A stretch of DNA of 64,000 nucleotides, from positions 248,001 to 312,000 of the forward strand of contig NZ_BBNN01000018.1 in assembly GCF_000829695.1 (NCBI RefSeq). The letters run 5' to 3'. Shown in pieces: positions 38,432 through 47,340 of the stretch. This DNA is from Streptomyces sp. NBRC 110035 (GTDB taxonomy: Bacteria; Actinomycetota; Actinomycetes; Streptomycetales; Streptomycetaceae). The notes under the pieces are model-generated. The model did no database searches. It was not told where the DNA came from and saw nothing but the letters and a program-made list of their open reading frames with translations. How positions within the stretch are numbered: position 1 is the first letter of the stretch; each line of letters begins with the position of its first letter. The position numbers and the translations under genes were made by a program.

Positions 38432-40072
38432 GTGGTGAGCTCCGAGCACATCGACACCCACCGCTGGTGGCGCGACGCAGTGATCTACCAGGTGTACGTC
38501 CGCAGCTTCCTGGACAGCACCGGCGACGGCATCGGCGACCTCGCCGGGGTCAGGGCGGGCCTGCCGTACCTGAAGAAACTGGGTGTGGACGGGATCCGGC
38601 TGAGCCCCGTCTACCCCTCGCCGCAGCACGACCACGGCTACGACGTCGCCGACCACCGTGACGTCGACCCGGTCTTCGGCGACCTCGCGGAGTTCGACCT
38701 GCTCGCAGGGGCGGCCCGGCGGCTCGACGTCAAGGTGCTGCTGGACATCGTCCCCAACCACTGCTCCAGTGAGCACCCCTGGTTCCGCGAAGCGCTCGCC
38801 GCGCCGCCCGGCAGCCCGCAGCGCGCCCGTTTCCACTTCGCCGACGGCCGCGGACCGGACGGCGCCGAACCGCCCAACAACTGGCATGCCATGTTCGGCG
38901 GGCCCGCCTGGACCCGCGTCACCGAGCCGGACGGCCGGCCCGGCCAGTGGTACCTGCACATGTTCACGCCCGAACAGCCGGACTGGAACTGGCGCACCCC
39001 CGAGGTCGCCGCCGACTTCGACCGCACCCTGCGGTTCTGGCTGGACCGCGGCGCCGACGGCTTCCGCGTGGACGTCGCCGCCGGACTCTTCAAACACCCG
39101 GACCTGCCCGACTCCCCGGACCCCGAGGCCGACGCCCGCGCCCGCGACTCGGTCAACCCGCTGGCCTGGAACCAGCCCGAGGTGCACGAGGTGTGGCGGC
39201 ACTGGCGCGCGGTGTGCGAGGAGTACACGCGGCGCGACGGCCGTGAACGGCTCCTGGTCGGCGAGGTCTCCGTCCCGAGCGCCCGCGAACACGCCACGTA
39301 CGTCCGCCCCGACGAGCTGCACCAGGCCTTCTTCTTCGACCTGCTCGGCGCGCCCTGGGACGCCGACGCCTTCCGCAAGGTCATCTCCGAGGCCATGCAG
39401 GACATCGCCGGCACCGGCTCGACCGTCACCTGGGTCCTCAACAACCACGACCAGGTCCGCACCGTCACCCGCTACGGCGAACCCGCCCCCCAGGGCAGCG
39501 GCCTCGGCACCGCCCGCGCCCGCGCCGCCGCGCTGCTGATGCTGGCGCTGCCCGGCGCCGCGTACATCTACCAGGGTGAGGAGCTGGGCCTGCCCGAGGT
39601 CGTCGACCTCCCCGACGACGTGCTCACCGCCCCGATCTTCCGCCGCACCGGCAGCCGCGCCCGGATCCGCGACGGGTGCCGGGTGCCGCTGCCCCGGTCG
39701 GGGCAGGCCTCCCCGTTCGGCTTCACCTCCGGCGCCGAAGGGGCCGCCCCCTGGCTGCCGCAACCCGACTGGTTCGCCGAGCACGCCACCGACCGGGCCC
39801 TCGCCGGCACCCGTTCCTCCTGGCATCTCTACCGCGACGGCCTGCAGCTGCGTTCCGCACTGCCCCAGTTGGGCGAGGGCACGCTGCGCTGGCTGGAGAC
39901 CGGACCGGACGTCCTGGCCTTCGTCCGCGCCGACGACCTGGTGTGCGCCGTGAACTTCGGCACCACCCCCGTGTCCGCCCCGGTCCTCGGCACCCCGCTG
40001 CTCGCCAGCGGCCCGTGCCCGCCCGGGGTCCTGCCCGGCTCCACGGCCGCCTGGTGGATCAACGGCTCCTGA
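38432..40072 (+). CDS. glycoside hydrolase family 13 alpha-glucosidase
   Basis: About 546 residues. GH13 conserved regions appear in order: DAVIYQVYVRSFLDSTGDGIGDL (about 13-35), DIVPNH (region I, about 108), DGFRVDVAAG (region II, catalytic Asp about 210), LLVGEVSVP (region III, Glu about 274) and LNNHDQVRTVTRYG (region IV, about 337). No signal peptide is visible from the chosen GTG 38432, so it should act in the cytoplasm on imported malto- or isomalto-oligosaccharides or trehalose/sucrose-type glucosides. GTG 38435 or an ATG near 38366 are alternative starts. It is followed on the same strand by a binding-protein gene (disrupted) and two sugar permeases. Confidence 0.9.
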   Translation: MVSSEHIDTHRWWRDAVIYQVYVRSFLDSTGDGIGDLAGVRAGLPYLKKLGVDGIRLSPVYPSPQHDHGYDVADHRDVDPVFGDLAEFDLLAGAARRLDVKVLLDIVPNHCSSEHPWFREALAAPPGSPQRARFHFADGRGPDGAEPPNNWHAMFGGPAWTRVTEPDGRPGQWYLHMFTPEQPDWNWRTPEVAADFDRTLRFWLDRGADGFRVDVAAGLFKHPDLPDSPDPEADARARDSVNPLAWNQPEVHEVWRHWRAVCEEYTRRDGRERLLVGEVSVPSAREHATYVRPDELHQAFFFDLLGAPWDADAFRKVISEAMQDIAGTGSTVTWVLNNHDQVRTVTRYGEPAPQGSGLGTARARAAALLMLALPGAAYIYQGEELGLPEVVDLPDDVLTAPIFRRTGSRARIRDGCRVPLPRSGQASPFGFTSGAEGAAPWLPQPDWFAEHATDRALAGTRSSWHLYRDGLQLRSALPQLGEGTLRWLETGPDVLAFVRADDLVCAVNFGTTPVSAPVLGTPLLASGPCPPGVLPGSTAAWWINGS

Positions 40073-40146
40073 ACCCCGCCCGCTCCACGTATCCCGAACC
40101 CCACCCGCTCCACGTACCCGGAACGTATCCCGAAGGGACACCGACG

Positions 40147-41475
40147 ATGACGCGACGACGTACCACCCTGCTCACCGGCTGCACCGCCCTCGTGCTCGCC
40201 CTCGGCACCACCGCCTGCGGCTCGGGCGAGCCCGTCGCGGCCGGCGGCGGCGACAAGGCGCTCGGCGGTCAGACCGTCTCGGTCGCCGGCGTCTGGTCCG
40301 GCAGCGAGCAGAAGAACTTCCAGAAGGTGCTGGACGCCTTCACCGAGAAGACCGGCGCCACGACCCGGTTCGTGTCCACCGGCGACAACGTCTCCACCGT
40401 CGTCGGCAGCAGGATCGAGGGCGGGAACGCCCCCGACGTCGTGATGGTCCCGCAGGTCGGAGTGTTGAAGCAGTTCGCCGAGCAGGGCTGGCTCAAGCCG
40501 CTGGACAAGAAGGTCCAGGGCACCGTCGACGCCAACTTCGCCGGAGTCTGGCGCACCTACGGCAGCGTCGACGGCACCCTGTACGGCCTCTACTTCAAGG
40601 CCGCCCACAAGTCGACCGTCTGGTACAGCCCCGAGGCCCTCGAACAGGCCGGGGTCACCCCGCCGAAGACCTACGACGCCCTGCTGGAGGACGGGCGGAC
40701 GATCTCCGACTCCGGCCTCGCCGCCTTCTCGGTCGCCGGACAGGACGGCTGGACACTGACCGACTGGTTCGAGAACGTCTACCTCTCCCAGGCCGGCCCC
40801 GAGAAGTACGACGCCCTCGCCGCGCACTAGATCAAGTGGACCGACCCGACGGTGGTCGAGGCGCTCACCACGCTCGGCGACCTCTTCAAGGACGAGCAGC
40901 TCATCGCCGGCGGTCGGAAGGAAGCGCTGAACACCGACTTCCCCGGCTCGGTGGAGAAGGTCTTCGGCCCCGACCCCGACGCCGCCATGGTCTACGAGGG
41001 CGACTTCGTGGCCGGCGTCGCCAAGGACCAGTTCGGCAAGGACATCGGCACCGACGCGAACTTCTTCCCGTTCCCGCCGGTCGGCGACGGCGAGGCACCG
41101 GTGGTCAGCGGCGGCGACGCGGCCGTGGTGCTCAAGGACGGCAAGAACGCCGAGGCGGGCATGGCGCTGCTCGAGTACCTGGCCACCCCCGAGGCCGCCG
41201 CCGTGTGGGCCGAGGCAGGCGGCTTCCTCTCCCCGAACACGAAGCTCGACCTCGCCTCCTACGGCGACGACGTCACCCGCGCCACCGCCGAGTCCCTCGT
41301 CGAGGCCGGCGACTCGGTCCGCTTCGACATGTCGGACCAGGCCCCGGCGGCCTTCGGCGGCACCAAGGGCACCGGCGAGTGGAAGATCCTCCAGGACTTC
41401 CTGCGCGACCCGTCCGACCCGGAGAAGACCGCGGCCGAGCTGGAGAAGGCGGCGGCCAAGGCGTACGGGAACTGA
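40147..41475 (+). pseudogene. sugar ABC transporter solute-binding lipoprotein gene with in-frame amber codon
   Basis: The frame runs from ATG 40147 (AAGGGA site) through a lipoprotein signal peptide (TLLTGCTALVLALGTTACGSG) into a family 1 sugar-binding protein, then meets TAG at 40828-40830, after YDALAAH. The same frame continues without any other stop (IKWTDPTVVEALTTLGDLFKDEQLIAGG) to TGA 41475, so the ancestral product was about 442 residues. A single change in one codon (for example GAG to TAG) explains it. The truncated 227-residue product lacks the second lobe and should not bind sugar. A separate start at ATG 40852 could make only the C-terminal half without signal peptide. Sequencing error or amber read-through cannot be excluded. 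Confidence 0.85.
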
Positions 41476-41480
41476 CGGCC

Positions 41481-42881
41481 ATGACCGCCACCCTGGTGAA
41501 AGAGGCGAGCCCTCCGGCGCCCCCGCCCCCCGACGACGCCCGCCGCCGGCGCCTGCGGGGGCGCCTCGTCGCCGTGCTGTTCGTGCTGCCCGCGCTGCTC
41601 CTGCTGGGCGCGCTGGTCGTGTACCCGGTGCTGTTCTCCGTCGGCCGCAGCCTCTTCGACGCCTCCGGTACCCGGTTCGTGGGCGCCGGGAACTACACCG
41701 AGATGTTCCGCGACCCCGCCACCCTCAAGGCCGTCCGCAACACCGCGATCTGGGTGGTGATCGCCCCCACCCTGCTCACCGGCCTCGGCCTGGTCCTGGC
41801 CGTGCTGGTGGAGAAGGTCCGCTGGGCCACCGCCTTCAAACTGCTGCTGTTCATGCCGATGGCGGTGTCCTTCCTGGCGGCCGGCATCATCTTCCGGCTC
41901 GCCTACGACGACGACCCCGACAAGGGCGTGCTGAACGCCGCCGCCGTCTCCCTCCACGACGCCTTCAAGGGCAGCTCCTCCTACCCGACCGCCCGCGCCC
42001 GCGAGGACACCGGCGGCGGGGACGGGAGCGGGGGAGGGGGCGCCGGGGCGGGCCTGACACAGCAGGCCGACGGCGCGTACGCGACCGGCGCGGACGTCTC
42101 ACCGGGCACCGTCACGGCCCTCGGCCTGGTCGGCGTCGCCCCCAAGGACCTCCCCGACGGCGCCGCCCCCGCGCTCCCGGCGGCCACCGGCCGGGAGGCC
42201 GGCGCCGACGAGGTCCGCGGCGTGGTCTACCTCGACTTCACCCCCGGCGGCGGAGGAGAACCGGGGGTCGTCGACCGGGAGGAGAGCGGACTGCCCGGGA
42301 TGAAGGTCGAGGCGGTCCGTGACGGACGCACCGTCGCGAGCACGACGACCGCCGCCGACGGCTCGTTCTCCTTCACCGGCCTGGCCGGCGGCCCGTACGC
42401 CATCGAGCTGCCCGCCGCCAACTTCGCGCCCCCCTACGACGGCATCTCCTGGCTCGGCCCCGCCCTGGTCACCCCGGCGATCATCGGGGCCTACCTGTGG
42501 ATCTGGACCGGCTTCGCGATGGTGATGATCGGCGCGGGCCTCTCCACCCTGCCGCGGGACGCGCTGGAGGCCGCGCGGATGGACGGCGCGAACGAGTGGC
42601 AGATCTTCCGCCGGATCACCGTCCCGCTGCTCGCGCCCGTCCTCACCGTCGTCTTCGTGACCCTGGTGATCAACGTGATGAAGGTCTTCGACCTCGTCTA
42701 CATCATCGCGCCCGGACCCGTGCAGGAGGACGCGACCGTGCTCGCCACCCAGATGTGGCTGGTGTCGTTCGGCGGCGGCAACAACCAGGGGCTGGGCAGC
42801 GCCCTCGGCGTGCTGCTCCTGCTGCTGGTCGTCCCCGCCATGGTCTTCAACGTCCGCCGCTTCCGAAGGAGTCAGCGATGA
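41481..42881 (+). CDS. sugar ABC transporter permease (MalF type) with Cna-B/SdrD-like insert
   Basis: The 466-residue permease has an N-terminal helix (about 30-50), helices around 90-135, then a hydrophilic insert of about 175 residues (about 145-318), and the transport core with EAA loop DALEAARMDGANEWQIFRRITVPLLAPVL (about 357). The insert contains a Gly-rich linker and GVVYLDFTPGGGG...GLPGMKVEAVRDGRTVASTTTAADGSFSFTGLAGGPYAIELP, a Cna protein B/SdrD-type beta-sandwich found in surface adhesins. Normal MalF has its own periplasmic P2 domain at this position, but of a different type. Starts 5 nt after the disrupted binding-protein gene, overlaps the next permease by 4 nt. No ATPase gene nearby; a shared MsiK-type ATPase is the usual Streptomyces solution. 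Confidence 0.9.
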   Translation: MTATLVKEASPPAPPPPDDARRRRLRGRLVAVLFVLPALLLLGALVVYPVLFSVGRSLFDASGTRFVGAGNYTEMFRDPATLKAVRNTAIWVVIAPTLLTGLGLVLAVLVEKVRWATAFKLLLFMPMAVSFLAAGIIFRLAYDDDPDKGVLNAAAVSLHDAFKGSSSYPTARAREDTGGGDGSGGGGAGAGLTQQADGAYATGADVSPGTVTALGLVGVAPKDLPDGAAPALPAATGREAGADEVRGVVYLDFTPGGGGEPGVVDREESGLPGMKVEAVRDGRTVASTTTAADGSFSFTGLAGGPYAIELPAANFAPPYDGISWLGPALVTPAIIGAYLWIWTGFAMVMIGAGLSTLPRDALEAARMDGANEWQIFRRITVPLLAPVLTVVFVTLVINVMKVFDLVYIIAPGPVQEDATVLATQMWLVSFGGGNNQGLGSALGVLLLLLVVPAMVFNVRRFRRSQR

Positions 42882-43717
42882 ACGCGATCCGGCGCGGCCT
42901 GGGCAACGCCGTGGTGCAGGCGTTCCTGGTCGTGATCGGCCTGGTGTGGATGACCCCGCTGGCCGGCCTGTTCCTGTCCTCGATGCGCTCCGCGGAGGAC
43001 ACGGCCGAGGGCGGCTGGTGGACCGTGTTCACCAGCCCCGGGCAGCTGTCCTTCGACAACTACGCGGCCCTGCTGAAGAACTCGGGCATGACCCAGGCAC
43101 TCTGGAACACCGTGCTGATCTCGGTGCCGACCACGGTCCTGGTCGTGGCCGTCGCGGCGCTCGCCGGATACGCCTTCGCCTGGCTGGACTTCCCCGGCCG
43201 TGAGGCGGTCTTCCTCCTCGTGGTGGCGCTGCTGGTCGTGCCCGTGCAGATCGGGCTGCTGCCGGTCGCCAAACTCTTCGGCCAGCTGGGACTGTTCGGG
43301 ACCATCCCCGGAGTCGTGCTGTTCCACGTGGCGTACGGGCTGCCGTTCGCGGTGTTCCTGCTGCGGAACCACTTCGCCGAGATGCCCAAGGAGATGCTGG
43401 AGGCCGCCCGGATGGACGGCGGCAGCGAGTGGCGTGTCTTCACCCGGCTCGTCCTGCCCGTGGGCCGCCCGGCGATCGCCGGCCTCGCCGTCTTCCAGTT
43501 CCTGTGGGTCTGGAACGACATGCTGGTCGCCCTGCTCTTCGCCGACAGCTCCGCGCAGCCACTGACGGTGGAACTCCAGTCGCAGATCCGCCAGTTCGGC
43601 AGCAACATCGACGTGCTCGCACCGGGGGCGTTCCTGTCGCTGGTGGTGCCGGTGGTGGTGTTCTTCGCCTTCCAGCGGCACTTCGTGCAGGGGGTGATGG
43701 CGGGGTCGGTGAAGTGA
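42878..43717 (+). CDS. sugar ABC transporter permease (MalG type)
   Basis: The 279-residue protein has six membrane helices and the conserved EAA cytoplasmic loop EMLEAARMDGGSEWRVFTRLVLPVGRPAIAG (about 172-202) that docks to the ATPase. The periplasmic N-terminal loop SSMRSAEDTAEGGWWTVFTSPGQLSFDNYAALL is typical of MalG/carbohydrate permeases. The start codon overlaps the MalF stop (ATGA). A GC-rich hairpin follows. With the GH13 enzyme it forms an oligosaccharide uptake and hydrolysis unit that lacks an intact binding protein here. Confidence 0.92.
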   Translation: MNAIRRGLGNAVVQAFLVVIGLVWMTPLAGLFLSSMRSAEDTAEGGWWTVFTSPGQLSFDNYAALLKNSGMTQALWNTVLISVPTTVLVVAVAALAGYAFAWLDFPGREAVFLLVVALLVVPVQIGLLPVAKLFGQLGLFGTIPGVVLFHVAYGLPFAVFLLRNHFAEMPKEMLEAARMDGGSEWRVFTRLVLPVGRPAIAGLAVFQFLWVWNDMLVALLFADSSAQPLTVELQSQIRQFGSNIDVLAPGAFLSLVVPVVVFFAFQRHFVQGVMAGSVK

Positions 43718-43733
43718 GGGGCGGGTGTGAGGC

Positions 43734-43767
43734 GGGGCGGCAAGGGGTTCTTCGCCCCCGCCGCCCC
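43734..43767. terminator. hairpin between the MalG and pgl genes
   Basis: GGGGCGGC (43734-43741) and GCCGCCCC (43760-43767) form an 8-bp stem between convergent genes. Confidence 0.5.
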
Positions 43768-43816
43768 TTCCCTCCCCCAAGCCCTACGAGCAGGGGGGCG
43801 TCCCCGGACGGGCTGA

Positions 43817-44602
43817 TCAGGCCGACGCCGACGGATAGAGCGACCGGGGCAGGTGCGAGGCCGCCGCCGTGTCCAGGAGCCACAGGGTGCGGGCCCGGCC
43901 GTATGCGCCTGCCGCCGGGGCCTGGATCTCGCCCGCGCCCGACAGAGCGATCGCCGCGGCCTTCGCCTTGTCCTCACCGGCCGCCAGCAGCCACACCTCG
44001 CGGGCCGTACGGATCGCCGGCAGGGTGAGCGTCACCCTGGTCGGCGGCGGCTTGGGCGCGCCGTGGACGCCGACCACCGCGCGCTCCGTCTCCCGGACCG
44101 CGGGCAGCTCCGGGAAGAGGGACGCCACGTGCGTGTCCGGGCCGACGCCCAGCATCAGCACGTCGAACTCCGGCACCCCTCCGTGGTTCGTCGGTCCCGC
44201 GGCACGGTCCAGCTCCTGGGCGTACGCGGCCGCCGCCGCGTCCACGTCGGTGCCGTGCGGTCCGTCGGACGCGGGCATGGCGTGCACGCGCTCCGGGTCC
44301 AGCGGCACCGCGTCGAGCAGCGCCTCGCGCGCCTGGGTGACATTGCGCTCCGGGTCGCCGTCCGGCAGGAACCGCTCGTCGCCCCACCACAGGTCGATCC
44401 GGCCCCAGTCGACTGCGTCCCGGGCGGGCGCCGCCGCGAGCGCGGCCAGCAGGCCGTTGCCGTTGCGGCCGCCGGTCAGGACCACGGACGCCGAGCCCCG
44501 CGAGGCCTGCGCGTCCACGACCCGGGTGATCAGCCGGGCCGCCGCGGCCTGCGCCATCAGCTCCTTGTCGCGGTGCACGACGAGCTGCGGTGCCGTACTC
44601 AT
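43817..44602 (-). CDS. pgl: 6-phosphogluconolactonase
   Basis: The 261-residue protein hydrolyses 6-phosphogluconolactone, the product of the glucose-6-phosphate dehydrogenase encoded in the same operon. Family motifs are LTGGRNGNGLLAAL (about 42), DLWWGDERFLPDGDPERNVTQA (about 69-90), and FDVLMLGVGPDTHVASLFPELP (about 146). The usual DGH in the last motif reads DTH here, while the catalytic His remains. It is the last gene of the tkt-tal-zwf-opcA-pgl operon; its ATG overlaps the opcA stop by 4 nt. Confidence 0.95.
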   Translation of the reverse strand: MSTAPQLVVHRDKELMAQAAAARLITRVVDAQASRGSASVVLTGGRNGNGLLAALAAAPARDAVDWGRIDLWWGDERFLPDGDPERNVTQAREALLDAVPLDPERVHAMPASDGPHGTDVDAAAAAYAQELDRAAGPTNHGGVPEFDVLMLGVGPDTHVASLFPELPAVRETERAVVGVHGAPKPPPTRVTLTLPAIRTAREVWLLAAGEDKAKAAAIALSGAGEIQAPAAGAYGRARTLWLLDTAAASHLPRSLYPSASA

Positions 44603-45816
44603 GTCGCCGCCGCCCCCTTCACCGGTGCCTGCGCCGCCTCGGCGGACCGGGAACCTTCCGCAGCCGCTTCGCCGGGAGCGGGGCTCCCCGCTCCTTCCGC
44701 TCCTGCTTCTTCCGCTCCTGCTCCTTTGGCCGGCGACTCACCCGCCGACCGCTTCCCGGAGTCACCGGACGCGTCGTCCGGCGCCCGCGACACCTCGTCG
44801 AGCGCGCCGGACGCCTCGGTCAGCACCCGCGACACCGCCTCCGGCCGCCGGCCCGACGGCGCCTTCGGATCCACCGCCGGCCGGTGCGCCGGGTTCCTCA
44901 GCCGCTCGACCCCGTACCGCAGCGCCGACGCGTACGTGTCGTCCGGGTCGAGCCGGCGCAGCTCCTCCGCGATCAGCTCCGACGTGGCCCGGCGCTTGAG
45001 CGCCACCGCACGCCCCGGCTGACCCTGGATCGACAGCGTCGCCAGTGAACCGTCGGCCCGGTCCAGCACGATCGGACCGCAGTCGGTCGTCAGACGGACC
45101 GCCGTCAGCCCGGGGCCGGCGGACAGCGAACGTTTCACGGGGACGTCCAGCCGGTCCGCGAGCCACATGGCCAGCAGCTCACAGCTCGGGTTGGACTCCT
45201 CGCCCTCCACCTCGACGCCCTGTACCTCGCAGGTCACCTGGTCCAGGGCCGCCGCCAGCATCGAACGCCAGGGCGTGATCCGGGTCCAGGACAGGTCGGT
45301 GTCGCCCGGGGTGTAGGAGTCGGCACGGGCGGCGAGCTCCCGCACCGGCTGTTCGCAGGCGTAGGTGTCGGTCACGCGGCGCTGGCCCAGTGCGCCCAGT
45401 GGATCGCCGGCCGGGTCCGGTGGTGCGTCGACCGGCCACCAGACCACCACCGGGGCGTCGGGCAGCAGCAGCGGCAGCACGACGGACTGGGCGTGGTCGG
45501 CGACCTCGCCGTACAGCCGCAGCACGACCGTCTCGCCGGCGCCCGCGTCGGCGCCGACCAGCACCTCGGCGTCCAGCCGGGACTGCGTACGGCCGCGGTG
45601 CGGGCGGGAGACGCGCTTGATGACGACCAGGGTGCGCGAGGGGTGTTCGCGCGAGGCGTCCCCGGCGGACCTCAGCGCGTCGTAGGCGTTCTCCTCGTCG
45701 GTGACGATGACCAGGGTGAGCACCATGCCCACGGCCGGGGTGCCGATGGCCCGGCGGGCCTGCACCAGCGATTTGTTGATCTTGCTGGCCGTGGTGTCCG
45801 TGAGGGCTGTCTTCAT
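44599..45816 (-). CDS. opcA: OpcA, glucose-6-phosphate dehydrogenase assembly protein
   Basis: The 405-residue protein matches OpcA over its first ~310 residues (TTASKINKSLVQARRAIGTPAVGMVLTLVIVTDEENAYDAL; DAPVVVWWPVDAPPDPAGDPLG; DLSWTRITPWRSMLAAALDQ). OpcA allosterically activates and assembles the partner glucose-6-phosphate dehydrogenase in cyanobacteria and actinobacteria. The last 80 residues are a low-complexity Ala/Glu/Gly-rich tail that is not part of the conserved domain. ATG 45816 overlaps the zwf stop, and the stop overlaps pgl, indicating tight translational coupling. Confidence 0.94.
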   Translation of the reverse strand: MKTALTDTTASKINKSLVQARRAIGTPAVGMVLTLVIVTDEENAYDALRSAGDASREHPSRTLVVIKRVSRPHRGRTQSRLDAEVLVGADAGAGETVVLRLYGEVADHAQSVVLPLLLPDAPVVVWWPVDAPPDPAGDPLGALGQRRVTDTYACEQPVRELAARADSYTPGDTDLSWTRITPWRSMLAAALDQVTCEVQGVEVEGEESNPSCELLAMWLADRLDVPVKRSLSAGPGLTAVRLTTDCGPIVLDRADGSLATLSIQGQPGRAVALKRRATSELIAEELRRLDPDDTYASALRYGVERLRNPAHRPAVDPKAPSGRRPEAVSRVLTEASGALDEVSRAPDDASGDSGKRSAGESPAKGAGAEEAGAEGAGSPAPGEAAAEGSRSAEAAQAPVKGAAAT

Positions 45817-47336
45817 GGCCGGCGCCAGCTCCGTCCGTCTCGCTCGAGCATGTGGTCCGCCTCGACCGGCCCCCAGGTACCGGCCGGGTACTGGGCCGGC
45901 CTGCCGTGGTTGTCCCAGTACTCCTCGATCGGGTCGAGGATCTTCCAGGACAGCTCGACCTCCTCGGTGCGCGGGAAGAGGTTGGAGTCGCCGAGCAGCA
46001 CGTCGAGGATGAGGCGCTCGTAGGCCTCCGGGCTGGACTCCGTGAACGACTCGCCGTAGGCGAAGTCCATCGACACGTCCCGGATCTCCATCGAGGTGCC
46101 GGGCACCTTCGAGCCGAACCGCACCGTGACACCCTCGTCCGGCTGGACGCGGATGACGATGGCGTTCGACCCGAGCTCCTCGGTGGCCGTGGTGTCGAAG
46201 GGGGAGTGCGGTGCCCGCTGGAAGACGACCGCGATCTCGGTGACCCGGCGGCCCAGCCGCTTGCCGGTGCGCAGGTAGAAGGGGACGCCCGCCCAGCGGC
46301 GGTTGTCGACGCCCAGCCTGATCGCCGCGTAGGTGTCGGTGTTCGAGGAGGCGTCGATGCCCTCCTCCTCCAGGTACCCGACCGCCTTCGCGCCGCCCTG
46401 CCAGCCCGCCGCGTACTGCCCGCGCACGGTGTCCCGGCCCAGGTCCTTCGGCAGCCGCACGGCGCCGAGCACCTTGGTCTTCTCCGCGGCCAGCGCGTCC
46501 GCGTCGAAGGAGGCCGGCTCCTCCATCGCGGTCAGCGCCATCAGCTGGAGCAGGTGGTTCTGGATGACGTCGCGGGCGGCGCCGATGCCGTCGTAGTAGC
46601 CGGCCCGGCCGCCGATGCCGATGTCCTCGGCCATGGTGATCTGCACGTGGTCGACGAAGGACCGGTTCCAGATCGGCTCGAACATCGTGTTCGCGAAGCG
46701 CAGGGCCAGGATGTTCTGGACGGTCTCCTTGCCCAGGTAGTGGTCGATCCGGAAGACCTGGTCCGGGGCGAACACCTCGTGCACGATCGCGTTGAGCTCC
46801 TCGGCCGACCTCAGGTCGTGGCCGAACGGCTTCTCGATCACCGCGCGCCGCCAGGAACCGCTCGACTGGTCGGCCAGCCCGTGCTTCTTCAGCTGCTGGA
46901 TGACCACCGGGAAGGAACGCGGCGGCACCGACAGGTAGAACGCGAAGTTGCCGCCCGTGCCCTGCGCCTTGTCCAGCTCCTCGATCGTGCCGCGCAGCCG
47001 CTCGAAGGACTCGTCGTCGTCGAAGGTGCCCTGGACGAACCGCATGCCCTGGATGAGCTGCTGCCAGACCTCCTCGCGGAAGGGCGTGCGGGCGTGCTCC
47101 TTGACCGCGTCGTGCACCTCCTGCGCGAAGTCCTCGTGCGCCCACTCCCGGCGGGCGAAACCGACCAGCGAGAAGCCCGGCGGCAGCAGCCCCCGGTTGG
47201 CGAGGTCGTACACCGCCGGCATCAGCTTCTTGCGTGACAGGTCGCCCGTCACCCCGAAGATGACCAGGCCCGACGGCCCCGCGATACGCGGGAGCCGCCG
47301 GTCCGCCGGATCACGCAGCGGATTGCTGCTCGACAA
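45813..47336 (-). CDS. zwf: glucose-6-phosphate 1-dehydrogenase
   Basis: The 507-residue enzyme commits glucose-6-phosphate to the oxidative pentose phosphate pathway and produces NADPH. NADP fingerprint FGVTGDLSRKKLMPAVYDL (about 27-45), EKPFGHDLRSAEELN (about 168), and the catalytic RIDHYLGKETVQNIL (about 193-207, with His) are present. The initiation codon is TTG 47336, preceded by CGGAGGG with a spacing of about 9; no ATG/GTG alternative gives the conserved SSSNPLRDP start. It begins 4 nt after the tal stop and overlaps opcA. Confidence 0.96.
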   Translation of the reverse strand: MSSSNPLRDPADRRLPRIAGPSGLVIFGVTGDLSRKKLMPAVYDLANRGLLPPGFSLVGFARREWAHEDFAQEVHDAVKEHARTPFREEVWQQLIQGMRFVQGTFDDDESFERLRGTIEELDKAQGTGGNFAFYLSVPPRSFPVVIQQLKKHGLADQSSGSWRRAVIEKPFGHDLRSAEELNAIVHEVFAPDQVFRIDHYLGKETVQNILALRFANTMFEPIWNRSFVDHVQITMAEDIGIGGRAGYYDGIGAARDVIQNHLLQLMALTAMEEPASFDADALAAEKTKVLGAVRLPKDLGRDTVRGQYAAGWQGGAKAVGYLEEEGIDASSNTDTYAAIRLGVDNRRWAGVPFYLRTGKRLGRRVTEIAVVFQRAPHSPFDTTATEELGSNAIVIRVQPDEGVTVRFGSKVPGTSMEIRDVSMDFAYGESFTESSPEAYERLILDVLLGDSNLFPRTEEVELSWKILDPIEEYWDNHGRPAQYPAGTWGPVEADHMLERDGRSWRRP

Positions 47337-47340
47337 GGTG

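Noticed and set aside
40836..42881. Long frame starting at 40836 as an alternative to the MalF start
   Set aside because: Its first 215 codons are out of frame with the real binding-protein sequence; only the part from ATG 41481 is permease.
44599..47145. A single 848-codon frame covering zwf and opcA
   Set aside because: The first half is zwf read in the wrong frame; OpcA begins at ATG 45816 and zwf is intact in another frame.
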